Positions 1-12,514 of a stretch of 64,000 nucleotides of DNA are shown here, one piece after another. This DNA comes from Nemopilema nomurai (lineage: Eukaryota; Cnidaria; Scyphozoa; Rhizostomeae; Rhizostomatidae). Within the stretch, counting starts at the first letter, position 1. Each line of letters opens with the position of its first letter. The stretch spans positions 62,001-126,000 of the forward strand of contig ML133503.1 of assembly GCA_003864495.1 (NCBI GenBank), read 5' to 3'. The notes under the pieces are model-generated. The model was not told the DNA's origin, did no database searches, and worked only from the letters and a program-made list of their open reading frames with translations. The translations under genes were made by a program, and so were the position numbers.

Positions 1-1808
1 TTAAATTCGATACCATGCACGTTTGGTTAGAAACCGAAGACTTTGGAAATTTAAAATCAACTTAGCACCAACAATTTGAAAGCAGTTGCATGACTGCTTT
101 GTAAGGCAACTACTTTGCTTATAAAGTGTGGTTGAATTTTTAATGACATCAATAGTAGAACATTGCACCGGGTATAAGTCTGACACCTTAATCATAAGGC
201 TTTAATTTGTCTAGATAGAGATACAGAATCAAGGTTATATTTTTCCCTTTTCTTTTTAGTTAAAAAGAAATAAAATTTGTCTGTTGCAAAAAATGTTTAT
301 AGAAATAACCCTATTGCTGTAGGTGGCACTGAAGAAATCACATCGGTTGTCAATTTTGATTTAATTCGAGTTCATGAACACAAGTAATAATTCAACTGGG
401 CACAAAAAATGCAGAAAACATCACTAGAATCAATTTAACATGCCTATCATCTGATCATTCAAGTATAAACGTACATTTCGAATCAAACATATTATGGTAC
501 AATCTGGAAACTTCCATGAAAAAACAGCGTAACGTTTACGAAGAAGAACAACAATACATCACAGACTTTTGCGAACAGAAACATTTCATGACACAGAAAT
601 AACGACGATATACGTTTTACAAATAAACAACATTAGGTAATGATGCCAACAAGGGTTGAATAGCAATAGAAGGCTAGTCACAAGGAGTCAAAATAAAGAA
701 CAATGAATCATAAGCAAATATAATCTAGCTGATTGCTTTTCAGATGTCTATGAAAGCTTTTTACAGAAGACTACCTCATTTTCCTTAATCAACATGCTAT
801 AGAAATGCAAAAACTACATAATAATTCCAAAGATTCTTTCTTACAGTTCGAAGGACTGCAGGTTGTTTTAATTCAGTTCTATGGCTATTTAATGACAATT
901 CTAAGAAAGTTCAGATTCTAATCAATATATTTGCAACAATAAAGCCTTTTTCCAAAGGCTTTGCAACACATTTCAACTGTTTTAGAAAAAGCATCAAACT
1001 AAAATATAGACTAAATATATAATTGTTGGAAAACAAGTTTGTACCTCATCGAAATGTAAGTCATGACGAAGAGGGAGGAGCAGTGCCAGGAGCAGTCGGG
1101 ACAGTATTATCACAAGGGTATAAAAAAAAGTTGAGGGGATTCACAATGCTGTGGAAGAATTTCAGAGAATCGGTAGCAGAGCTAATCGACACCAAAGACA
1201 TCCTACAAATTAATTTGCAACCCCACCAGAGGAAGAAATATAACAATCATTTAAAGGTTATTGGAGGTGATGCCAGATTCTGCGCCATATTTCGTAAATG
1301 ACTGCCTCCTTTATCCTTGTGGCAATCACTAATCCATAAAACACTAAGTTTACTAAGATCCTCAGCACCAAAAAGTTGGGAAACAATGCGAAATCAACAA
1401 TTTGATATTAAAAAATAACACCTTTATATATCGATAATTATGCTGATGTAAGTATTCAAAACAAAAGCGGCAACACCCATGGTAATGTCACTTGGAAAAT
1501 GTTCTTTTCAAAGCAATGACGATGTGGTACACATTATCTGGAGAGTTATACAAGCAAACTGCAATTCATTGGCAATCAAGAAGGGTTCACAGAATTGAAC
1601 ACCATTTCAAATTCTGTAGTTCATTCTTCAATTGTCTTTTAGTGATAGCATTTTGAGACCAGTCGCAGACCACCCATCATTTCCATAAAAATAGCCAACA
1701 CCAGATAACTTTACACCAGCATAAGTACCAACGTTATAAACAAGTCATACTACCCCTTGGATTCATTAAATAATCATCGCTTTATATTGACACATTCGTT
1801 AAATACCT
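1..1808. other. Downstream flank of EHD, no gene seen
   Basis: AT-rich with no convincing ORF on either strand; probably the EHD 3' UTR near 1808, then intergenic DNA. A transcript end could not be fixed. Confidence 0.5.
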
Positions 1809-2091
1809 TTAGTCCTTCGACGAAACAAATGTCTTCCTTTTCGTAGGAGGAACAAGATGCAGAGGCAATTCTCCAGGGAGCTCATCGTCATCCCTCAACT
1901 TCACGTCAATGAGGTACATAGCAAGAGCGAATTCGTCCTCGTCCAGGTGGCCATCTTTGTCGACGTCAGCTAGTGCCCAGATCCTTGCCAACACGTTCTT
2001 TGGCAGTTTTGATTTCATCATCTCCGTCTTGGCACTTGCACCCGTGACTCTGCCGTCGACTGGATATAGCGACTCAAAAATTGCATCGTAC
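1809..2091 (-). CDS. EHD1: EHD shared last exon (EH domain and stop)
   Basis: 283 bp; acceptor TTCGTAG/G. The first base completes the Lys codon left by exon 2. It encodes YDAIFESLYPVDGRVTGASA, then the EH-domain core with the Trp of the NPF-binding pocket and one EF-hand loop, then LPLHLVPPTKRK and the stop TAA at 1811-1809. Confidence 0.93.
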
Positions 2092-5000
2092 CTACGAAGG
2101 TTATTTCGACATTAAACAAATTCATCGCTAGGAGATGCTTCATACTCAGCCTTTCACGCGCATGTTATATGAAAGCTTCATTTCAAGTAAAAGTATGTTA
2201 TTATCGAAAAACGTCAGTTGTAGATCGGAAACCAAGCGAAAGGCTGTAAGTAAAAGTTGTATTATGATTGGCTGTATTATGATTGGCTGTATTATGATTG
2301 GCTGCATTATGATTGGCTGTATTATGATTGGCTTTATTATGATTGGCTGTATTATGACCAGTCGTAGGTCACTGACACCTTTCTTTAGAAGAGTCACAGT
2401 GACAAGACAGACTCTCCCTGTCAACATAAAAATTATGGTTTTGCATTGAAAAAGAAGCACCAAGATAAAAAGTAGACCTTATTTACAAGGATCTTCATAC
2501 AGATTTTTAATAACGCCTTATGCAGGTGGGCTGGGATGAAGATATTTTATCTTGCCTCTAATTCTAATTCACTCGTATCTGTCAAAAAGGGATAACCTAC
2601 TGGAAATACATTGTTAATGAACAACACATGGGAATGGCAGGAAAAAATTACAAAACACATGGGAGAAAATTTTAGATAGTTCGAATAGCAGCGGCTTAGA
2701 GTTGTAACGTGTTAGGGTTTTGCTAACTAGTTGTGATGCGTGCAAGGTCTGTGATTGATCTTAGTCTTGTTAACAAGTGTGTATTGTCTTATGTCAATGT
2801 GTCGTTTCCGTTATCGTGATCCCGTTCTTTGTTGTAGAGTGACGTGTTACTGCTGATTGTCATCTTCAACTATATTCAGTGTTATATTCAGTGTGTTTCG
2901 CGACCATTATTTAGTCTTGTTTGAAATCGATTGGAGATACGTTGTTCTGTTGACCACGCTGTTGTCTTACTTAGCTTAGGCCTTCAAGCCTAAGCACGCC
3001 ATCTTCTTTCATGCTACCAAAGTACCCAGAATCGTTACATTTTTAATCTCTCCGGAGGCGTGGTTTCGAGTCCCACCCCTGTCATCAAAATGTAGAGAAA
3101 CTAGTTAGCAAAACCCTAACACGTTACAGAGTGGGGGAAATCGTGCAAATGTACCATACAGTACATGAAAGTAATTAGGGACATCAAATAAATGGATGAA
3201 ACCTATGTGATTAACAAGGATATCGGGTACCAAAAGCTATAACAGAGCTTCCTGGAACCCTTGAAAAAAGTAGCAGTGCTTCTGCAGTGAATAAAATCAT
3301 ACGATTGTTGCTGTACAAGATAACTTAAAGCAGCGAAACAGAGAAGATATTATCAAAAGGAAAGAGTAAACAAAGGTGGAAGAAAGAGAAAGAGGAAACT
3401 TACTTTTGCTTATTCTTGGCAACAACCCAGCCTGAATCTCCAGCGCCGAGCTGGAAGCCTTCAGTTGCACCAGTTGCAAACGGGTTGAAAGTACCAGCAT
3501 CGCCACTAGAAAAGACACCACCTTTGACACGGTGCACGTCCGCCATGTTCTCTGTCTCTGACGGTATCTGTTCCATCAGCCTTGCAATATCATGAGCAAG
3601 CATGTTGTCGATATCATGAATCAGTTTTGGCTTCATAGAGTGAAACTTCGTAAAGTCGTGATTCTGTAAATTTTCTCTTAAGCGAGTAATGTTGGGGAAG
3701 TCTCCTGGTGAAATGTCGTGCTCGTTTTGTAACTTCTTGTAAATTTCAGGCAGTCCCTTGATCAGCTCTTGCTTCTTCTTGTCTTTGCCAAAAACAGCCG
3801 GCATTTCGCTTCGAAGGTAGGAAATAATGTACGCATGGACCTAGGAATGAGTATGAAGCATTAGCAAAAACTTGTCTGGACTTTTCTAAGCAAAGAATAT
3901 ACTCATACAGATACAAAGGTATAATTTTCCATTAGAATATCAATACATAGTGTGCGAACCGCAGCCTTATGGGTAAACGCAAACCATGCATCAAAACAAA
4001 GATATAGTACTCATCTACGAGAAATGACATAGCCAGTGTGGTGCTAGTCCTTGCGTGACATCGTTTCAACGAATTTGGAAGAAACACTGAAAACAACTTT
4101 TCGTCAAAGTCAGATGATATAGGCTAAATTGCTGTTGTCACATAATAGTTTTTAACGTAACAGCGGCTTCACCAGCATAGCCAAATGGAGAGTGAGAGTA
4201 CCAATACACCCTTAAGAAGGCACTAACGTAGTGTTAGTGGTCGGAGCAAGAGACAAAAGCCGACAAAAACATAGAAAAGTAAATGTAAAAAATAAAAAAG
4301 GTAGCTTAGAAAAAAACGGGCACAAAATAGAAAGAAATTGTGAAAGAGAAAGAGAGAGTGAAAATAATCCCTTCAGGCTTCAACTAAATACAAACTTTGG
4401 TGGAGAAAAGGGCACTACATAAAGCCACTGAGCAGCTTCGCATGGCTGGAAAAAGCTCACTGCCGTTGAAATTTCACTCAAAACCAAGAAATTTCATAAC
4501 GAGCCATTGATTCAAGCGGTTTCTCAGCGAAAGAAGCCCAAAAGTGGCTGCTCAGCGGACTAACAGCCTAAAAGATAGAGCGACAAAGTACCATAGTTGG
4601 AATCCCAACAAACAATTCCACTGGCTATGACCAGATAGGCATAAAGACATTGAATATATTGTAACAGATCTCAACCTCTACGGCACGTCTGGTCCATCTC
4701 AGCCTATCTACTGGTTAATTCTCCATAGACTTCTAACTAGCACCCTTTATAGATTTTACCTTTCCTTTGAAGGGTTATGGAGAAACTAATAGCGAAACAG
4801 ACCTGGGAATATCTCCGTATTTTTTATTTGAAACAATGTTGTAAAACAATGTTAGACTGGTTCTCTCAAAACAAACTATAAGCTAACTGAGATAAATTGA
4901 CAATACATTGTCTATGGAAGAAAGCAACAACACAAAAACATCCCAGCTCACCTCAAATTTATAACTAAAAGCGAATATATGGCAGCAACTTCAGATGTCA

Positions 5001-8000
5001 AAAAACTTGAGATGAATCGTAATGGGAATTGGACAAAAAAAGATCATACAACAAACTTAGAACAAACGTGAGCTAATTCAATTTTCAAAGGTAAGAGGGT
5101 CAACAAGATAAGAAATATCAAATAATGTTGTCCACGCCTAAATTATCTCGAGAAACAACATTTGAGGACAATTCAAATGCCACCAGAGTTGCTAGACGCT
5201 ATGTTGCTAGACGCTATCGTACGTCTGAACTAAAACTTGATTGGATGAAAACAGATCAGATGGCGTTTTAATCGTCATTCGATATATAAAAACCCACATT
5301 TAACGGTTCTTTTATAGTTTAATAAAATTCTAACAATGATAGAGGTATTCACAATCATTATGCAAGCGGGTTGGTAGTTTGCATGTGCTTATATCAGCTT
5401 TGTTGAACCACCACATAACTTTCTACCGTACCACATATCCAAGATCTCGCTACCAACAACATTGAACCAAACTCACAGCTGTTGAAAAATTTAATTCATG
5501 ACTTGAAACTAACTTTCTAACTATTGAATTGTGTACAAAACATATTGTAAATTATCTTTAAATTTTTCAAATTCATATCAAACTTATACACAGTCAGGCA
5601 CGGGAAACATTGACTCTGGAAAGTGAACTCTTAAGTTTTACAGAAGATACAAATAATGTAATGTAAAATAGCAAAAAGGAAGAAATCTTACAACTACATA
5701 AAAATTTTAAACAAAAAATGGACAATACTACAACTCAGAATCTGATCTGAAAAGAAAGAAAGGGTAGCATTCTACAAAGAAATATCATAAAGTTTGCTAC
5801 GTTGTAACTTATCCTTCCAAGAAAGCTTGTTTTAGCAAAACAAAATTGCAACATAAACCTGCAATTAACAGAAGTAAGATTATCTATGGCACTTGTAAGA
5901 GGCTTCTGCATTCATCTCTTTATCAACAAAACAGCTGTCTGCAAGGTTTCCAACAGAAAATATTCTGTGAAGATTAGACAATTACCTGAAGTGTGGCATA
6001 TTAAAAATTTAAGCCTATTTAATTAATACTGATAGACACATGTGAATCTCAGAGTACATGTGAATCAAGTTGAACATAAATTCAAACTGAAGAAAATGAA
6101 TGATTAATGACAGCCAAGCATTAGCATTCTACAAATTCTATTAAGAGGGAATTCTCATCAATAAATAACAAATGATAAATAAAACATCCTCAATGTACAT
6201 CTCATTGGAGAATCTTGAATATATGTTTGCCTTCTAAGAAGTTAAATCATAATTCCAAATTGATGCAAACATTTGTATAATTAAATGATCATAAACATAA
6301 AAAAGAGGTGGTCTTTACTAAGAGTCATTTCAAAAGGGCCTAGAAAGGATCTCAGTTCACTTAGAAGTTAGAAAATTCACCAGAATACACATCAGAAACT
6401 TGCAGCTGTGCCATTCTGTACACCATAAGTATGTAAAACCCTGTAGTTTTGTGTCATCAAGCAATTCATTGAATGGGGAAAGAGTTATCTTCATTTTGTG
6501 GCAAGAAGAGAAATGAGTCTATCAGAGACCAGGAATTTTAAAGATCTTACTATTGGGAAATTAGGAACTTAAGTGGATACATGCAGGGAGCAGCCCCATT
6601 TTTATGCAATTGAAAGCATTGCAGCATAAACAGTCCATACATGCTTGGCTTGCCTGGCAGAACAAGCCAGCTTGAATAGGTAGAGCAGCTTAAACAACCT
6701 TGTGGACAAAATTGACTTTCTATTGTAAGCTTTATTTCTTAAAAATGTTTTTTTTACTTGATGGTAAAATGATGAGTGAATCCATTCTTGATTGATAAAA
6801 CCAGAAATTATTTCAGTTTATCGAAAGGGAGGCATTTTAGAGGCTTGGAGAAAGAGAATATTCCAATTTACCTCCAAAAAAATTATGTTGACACCAGTGA
6901 TTTCAAGTTGATTTCATTTTTACTTGAAAAATTAAGCAGAAAGCACATTGGTTTAAAAAAATTATGATAATGGGCAAGTCTGTACATGCCTAGCAGACTG
7001 CAAAGAATTTTTGAAATTTGAAACTACAAACTGATAGATCAATAAACCATCTTAAAATAAGCTACATACATCAAGAAAAACACATAGTGAATACCCTTTT
7101 GAAAAATAAAAATTCTTTACTGCAGCACAACACTGTGTAGATGTGTTATGGCTTGGGTTTAAAGGTCAATGTAAAAGAACAAAAAGGAAATCCTTTTTTA
7201 TAAATATACTATTAGTATGTGGTCAGTTAGGTGTATCAGATTTTGACTTCCTACTTTGCTAGAAGGAAGCACTTAAAATTGAGTTATACATCATGACATC
7301 CCCATGATGCTTTCAGTGCATAAAGTTCATAAAGAAATTCACAACCCATCCAAACAATCAAAAAGCTGAACAACTGCATTTCAAAGATATTTGAAGCAGC
7401 CTAAAACATACCTTGAGAGACCTAGCCCTTTTCACTATATCATTCAGTTTTCTCAATGCCACAGACTTTGGTAAAGCTTCCAAATCCTTGAAAAGATCAT
7501 TTTCTTCAGCCTCAAGCAACTTTTTATTGTCAATGTGAACAAATGGCTGATCCCAAAATGATCCAATGTATACTCTTGTCACCTCTGGTGTTTCTATCAC
7601 TTTGCCAAGAGCCCACATCAGAGCCCCGTAAACTCTCATCAGTTGTTGTGTACTAATGGAATCTGACTTATTCAGGACAATTCTGATTTTGTCATCATGC
7701 CCATGCAAGGCTCTAATACCACTTTCAAACTCATCAGAGATATCCAATTTGTTTGCATCAAACATAAGTATGATTTTATCTACCCGCTCTGCAAACCACT
7801 CCAAAACACCGCTAAAATCATATCCCCGACTAACAGATTGCTTTTGACCAGCTAGGATGCCTGGTGTATCAACAATTGTCATGGTGTCCAAAACAGAGTT
7901 CTTCATTTCAGAGCATTTTAATCGATTCAAAAAAGAATTCCCAAAACTCTGCAATGTTCTGAATGGCTTTGTCATGTCACTGACTAATGCATTGCCTGGT

Positions 8001-9794
8001 ATAACTCTGCTTTCCCGGCCTGACATGATGACTGTAAAGCTTTCAGTTGTTGGCTCTGGGCCTATGAGCATACCAGGGAAATCATTGCCAAGAAGATACT
8101 TGATAAATGATGTCTTTCCAGTTGAATACTGACCCATCAGCAAAACCATTGGCTTGGATGTAAAGCTGGAATCTTCCAAAATTGCTGAGTTAATCGAGTT
8201 GAATTCATACAACTGTTCCACTGGAAGAAGGACATTCTTGTAAAGTGAACCAAGCTCATCTACTATGCCTGTGAACTGGGCTTCCTTCTTCTTAAAGAGT
8301 GGCATTGCTTTCGTGATAATTGAGCTTAAAATTGTATTATCAAAGCCACTATCTTTTTGGATCTGATTCTCAAAAAAATAAGCTACACACTAGATTGCTA
8401 CCACTTTCCTGTGAGTGTTGCTCCCTTCAAGGATCACAAGACACAAAGTGCTTCCTTTTAAATAGTAGGAAGTCAAAACTGCAAAACTGTCCACTGACCA
8501 CATACCAAAGGATTTCAATGGCAATAGAAAAGAGCACCCTATATCACATTTCAATGAATTTGCAACCCATAAGACAGCTTATAAATCTCAAGCACATTGG
8601 ACAGCATACATAAACTAAAATCTTCCAAAGTTGTATACTATATCATGTAGATATCCAACAAAAACAAAAATAACAAAATATATACTACTTATGACATCTA
8701 TAAGTTTTATTACTAGCATTGGCTATGAAGGTATACAAATTGACGTTTTATTACATCTGTAATCATGTTTACCTTTGTAAAGCTACTTAATTGAAAGAGG
8801 CTTTACATACTTAAGAAACAAAATATTATAAAGCAATTGGTAAATAAATACATAAATAACATATGTAAAAAAGTCATACCTTTGCAAGCCTTGCTCTCTT
8901 GATGAGGTCATTCAGTTTTCGCAAGGCAACATTTCTGGGCAGACTCTGAAGGTCGTTGAAGAGATCGTTTTCTTCCGCTTCAAACAGCCTCCTGTTGTCG
9001 TCGATATTGAGGGGCTGGTCCCAAAATGAGCCAATGAAGACTCGAGTAACTTCAGGGGTCTTTATGACTTTACCTAGAGACCACATCAACGCTCCATAGA
9101 CCCTCATTAACTGCTGGGTAGTAATCATGTCTGCTTTGTTCAAAACAATCCTTATTTTATCATCGTAGCCATGTAGTGCCTGGATACTGCGTTGGAACTC
9201 GTCAGATATGTCAAGCTTGTGGGCATCAAACAGAAGAATTATACGGTCAACCCTCTCTGCAAACCATTCCAGAACTCCAGTAAAGTCATATCCACGACTT
9301 ATGGACTGCTTTTCGCCGGCAAGAATACCAGGCGTGTCCACGAGGGTCAGAGTTTCAAGAACAGAACTTGGCAACTCGGAGCAACTAAAGCGGTTTAGGA
9401 AGGCATTCCCAAAGTTGCCTAGGGTCCTGAACTGCTTTTTCTGGTCAACAACTAGGGCATTTCCTGGTATTATTCTTTCGTGTTGGCCATACATAACAGC
9501 AGCAAAGCTATCTGTTGTGGGCTCTGGGCCTACCCTCATTCCAGGGAATTCTCTTTCGAGTAGGTACCTTATGAATGTTGTCTTTCCAGTAGAATATTGC
9601 CCCACTAACAGAACCATCGGCTTGGCCCCAAAGTCTGAATCTTCAAGGATTGGGGAATGAAATTCATGAAACTGATAATATTCCTCCAACGGCAATAGCT
9701 TTGTTTTGTAGAGGCGTTTCAGTCCATCGACAACTGAGTCGAATACCTCTGGGTCTTTTTTCAAGTTATCATTTCGTGACAGCCACTTCAGCAT
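1809..9794 (-). CDS. EHD1: EHD-family dynamin-like ATPase (EHD1/RME-1/Past1 type), isoform A, 544 aa
   Basis: Exons 9794-8880, 3840-3404 and 2091-1809 join in frame (915+437+283 nt). EHD proteins are membrane-remodelling ATPases that oligomerise on endosomal tubules and drive endocytic recycling. Visible motifs: P-loop GQYSTGKT (residues 65-72, the same place as in human EHD1), DTPG (153-156), NKAD (219-222), helical domain to about residue 400, a linker with an NPF motif (424-426), and a C-terminal EH domain (about 452-540) with the NPF-pocket Trp489 and an EF-hand loop starting DVDKDGHLDEDEF. Exon joins recreate the conserved run RARLAK/VHAYIIS exactly. The start at 9794 (MLKWLSR) fits the family N terminus; an in-frame ATG at 9896 would add 34 hydrophobic and basic residues and is less likely. 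The length matches the family (about 534 aa). The first exon is duplicated (8305-7412). Family call is firm; the splice pattern is inferred. Confidence 0.93.
2258..2357. repeat. 15-bp minisatellite, six copies plus a partial
   Basis: The unit TGTATTATGATTGGC recurs from 2258 with single-base variants (TGC and TTT starts at 2303 and 2333). It lies in the last EHD intron, about 350 bp from the 426-bp MITE. Confidence 0.9.
2703..3128. mobile_element. 426-bp MITE with perfect 30-bp terminal inverted repeats
   Basis: Left end starts TGTAACGTGTTAGGGTTTTG and continues CTAACTAGTT; the right end (3099-3128) is its exact reverse complement over 30 bp. Both sides carry GAGT (2699-2702 and 3129-3132), a 4-bp target-site duplication. 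No transposase fits inside. It lies in the last EHD intron. Ends this perfect suggest a fairly recent insertion. Confidence 0.85.
3404..3840 (-). CDS. EHD1: EHD shared exon 2 (helical domain and linker)
   Basis: 437 bp; acceptor CCTAG/GTCCATGCG, donor AAAA/GTAAGT, phase 0 in and 2 out. It encodes VHAYIISYLRSEMPAVFGKD, the helical domain (DISPGDFPNI, HDIARLMEQ) and the linker NPFATGATEG before the EH domain. It serves either first exon. Confidence 0.93.
3841..7411. other. EHD intron from exon B to shared exon 2, nothing coding
   Basis: About 3.6 kb of AT-rich sequence. I looked for a second copy of the helical or EH exons that would pair with exon B and found none, which supports sharing of the 3' exons. 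Confidence 0.6.
7412..8305 (-). CDS. EHD1: EHD alternative first coding exon B (second G domain, 298 residues)
   Basis: 894 bp with its own ATG at 8305-8303, ending in phase 0 at CTCAAG/GTATGT, the same reading phase and protein position (RARSLK) as exon A. Spliced to 3840-3404 and 2091-1809 it gives a 537-aa EHD protein. By eye about three quarters of residues match exon A. All motifs are intact: GQYSTGKT (58-65), DTPG (146-149), NKSD (212-215). It keeps a KPFRTL sequence where exon A has KQFRTL. No second copy of the downstream exons exists in the window, so an alternative promoter and first exon is the simplest reading. A recent pseudogene is unlikely because nothing is broken. Confidence 0.88.
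8306..8879 (-). promoter_or_regulatory. Spacer between the two EHD first exons, candidate promoter of isoform B
   Basis: 574 bp with no coding signal. Exon B starts with its own ATG and shows no acceptor giving it an upstream coding exon, so its transcript should start here. The placement is inference; no core promoter motif stands out. Confidence 0.35.
8880..9794 (-). CDS. EHD1: EHD alternative first coding exon A (G domain, residues 1-305)
   Basis: 915 bp, phase 0 at its end, donor AAG/GTATGA. It encodes the N-terminal helix and the whole G domain in one exon, with all nucleotide-binding motifs intact (GQYSTGKT, PTT, DTPG, NKAD). It is visibly more GC-rich than exon B and is the closer of the two to vertebrate EHD1/EHD3 (for example LPLEEYYQFHEFHSPILEDS). 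Confidence 0.93.
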
Positions 9795-11410
9795 TTTGCT
9801 CTTTTTAAGTAAACGAAAAAATATCAAAGTTGATAATGAGATCAAAGCCAAGACACGCTGAAACTCCTTTCTGAAACTCCTCCAACACAACTTCACTTTT
9901 CATGAAAGTGCTGCACTTTTTGTGAGTCACCCAATCACTTCTGTGACCCTGTGCTTGTAGGAAAGGGCGAGGGAGCCTCTACACCGCCATGAGGCTGAAA
10001 ACAGGAAATGCTAATGACTTGGAGTAAATCACTTTAAAATGTGGTAATGCGCCATCATTTAATTACAAATCTCTTCAAACACTGGAAACTATATAAATTG
10101 AAACTAAACCCTACATTATAATAAGTGAGAATCACGAGGGGTTTAAGTTGAGTTAAATTATCCTATTGGGCCTACACTTTTAAAAAAATCATACTCTTTA
10201 TGAATCTGAAAGAGTTTAATCGGACAATTTTAAGACACTGCGAATTAAATAAAATTTCTGTTGCCAACGAACAATAAATTTTCTATTTGCTATCACGCCA
10301 CCAAAGAAGAAATTAACGTTCAGTGCGGAGTTTGTGGTACTGAGTTTGACCAGCACTACAGAAAGACACATCGAAATTAAGCATCGTCATCATTTTTACA
10401 AAATAAAGCTATATCTTATCAAATGGATGTTGCAGCCCCTACATTGTGAAAGAGATTTTATAAGAAATTCATTTTAATATTAGACAAGACATTTTAGATG
10501 CAATTGATATTAAGCATATAGCTTCAAATTTGGCAAAAAAGAAATAGAGAAAAATTAATGTTGATTGACTTAATTAACCTTATCTGTTATCGTTAAATAT
10601 ATCTATCTATTGCCAGTTACGGTATGTTAGAAAGTTTTATCTTACTTTATTCCAATTCTGCCTCTATATTTAGGATAGAAATATATTATTTGAATAAAGT
10701 GAAAAATTTCTTTTAAACTACTTAGAGTTTCAAAGGAATGTACATGAATTATCTAATGAGGCAATTCTCTGACACAAAATGGAATGTGATAGAGTGAACA
10801 TGTATTTATGAATAAAGAATGAAATTCAAACCAGATTAGAAAATACAGTAAGTAAAGATTGAATCACACCCGAGGGATTTTTAGTTATTTTCTTTACATG
10901 GAAGCTACGATTTCCTCTAAAGATTCTTATTAAGGTCCCTTTTGACTCCTTCCTCTCCAATTCATTAACAAAAACTGCCAAAAAATTTCATCAAACAATA
11001 GTGAAGCAACACACCACTAAAACGATGATTGTTCTGTTTAAAACTTTCAACACGATAGTAGAAATTTTAAAAATGTCCTTGATCGTATTAGTGTCTTGAT
11101 GCTAGTTATTATAACTATAATGTTGGTAATTATAAAGGAATCTGGAACTAGGGCTATTTTAAAATATCAATTTCCTACGTAAGTTAACATAAACCGCAGG
11201 AAATGTTGGAATTTTTACCATTCTACGCACCACCCAACTTAACCCTGTATTGTAACAATAGCGAACTGATTATAAAGATCAACTTTTTAAAGGTCTTTTG
11301 GAGGGGGAGATCTTTATGGCTCTATTTAATAACAAAGTCTCGTATTTAAAAGATACTCCTGAGCATTAGCCGCTATGAGATGCAACTACACTGTAAATCA
11401 TCTGTCAATC

Positions 11411-11850
11411 TTTGCTGTAGTCAGATTTCTCCCTGAATCCGCCCCTGGTAGAAAGTGTCCAATAAAATCCAGTGCAGACTCAAATAGCCAATCAAGATAC
11501 AAGTTGACCTATGCAATTGTTGTTTAACTGTCCAATAAACAGATAGACTGACCTATGCAATTGTATTTGCCACCGCTGTCGCGTTCAATCTTGAAAATAT
11601 CAACAATAGCCCTTGCGATTTCCGTTCTGTGAATGTGATGCATTCCTAACAGAAAACAGGGATCAAATCCTTGTTAGATTTTATTAAATGATTTTAGTGC
11701 TGACCACTAACAAAAATTTTGATCATAAATAGTATTCACATAAAAGGGGTGTGGCCTTCATTTTAGGCAGCCTGAAGGGCGTGGCTCTAAAAAATTTCCC
11801 TTCCTTTGCTGTAGTCAGATTTTTCCCTGAATCCGCCCCTGAAGCTTGTT
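11411..11850 (+). repeat. Pair of direct repeats about 395 bp apart
   Basis: CTTTGCTGTAGTCAGATTTC at 11411 continuing to TCCGCCCCTG recurs at about 11807 with one T/C change. Between them TGACCTATGCAATTGT occurs twice (about 11506 and 11552). A local duplication or the two ends of an unrecognised element. Confidence 0.6.
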
Positions 11851-12514
11851 GTATACAACTCTTGATGATGTGAAAGGGAATCAATCGAAGATACAAAACG
11901 CCAAAGAGTAACCAAAATAGGTGTTTCCTCATTTTTTCAAGGAGACTTTAAGCTCTGGCTTTGTTTTGTGTTGCAAGAACAACAAGAGTGTCTTTAGAAA
12001 TCTTATAGTCTTTGGTAATAATGGCTCTGTTTCGATCGAAACTTCCATCGTTGTTGCGAGAACACCAAGAGAGGGAAAATTGCAACAGTCTATCAGATGA
12101 GCCACAGTTTCTTTTTCCAACCAATTTTTAATTTCGCCAATATTGAATACAAATGCTGCCTTGTTACTCTAAAATTCATTTTCTGGTACGTTTACATTGC
12201 TGCAGTAGAAAGATCCTTCTCTGTCAGCTTAATGGATGAAGCACGGCTGTTATTATATTCCATGTCCTGGAAATCTAGTTTCTAAAATCCGATTTCGTGG
12301 CCCATTGCTTTTTAACTGAAAGCAAAACCTTTCTGCTTGCCACCATAGAGACAGATTACTCCTTTCGCGGAAACTTTGATTTATCGGTTCTTTCCACATG
12401 GCGAGAGAAAATGAGAGTGGTTTTTCTCTGGAGCTACTTGGATAATGCTATACTCCATTCTAAACGGTCCTTCCTCTGCCTTAGTAGGAATTCGACTCAA
12501 GAAGAAAGCTTATA

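Noticed and set aside
2135..2463. Overlapping ORFs on both strands of about 105 aa with Ile/Met repeats
   Set aside because: Generated by the 15-bp minisatellite, which keeps all frames open.
9795..9896. In-frame N-terminal extension of EHD isoform A from an ATG at 9896
   Set aside because: The family N terminus aligns from the Met at 9794; the extra 34 residues are hydrophobic and basic and resemble no EHD.
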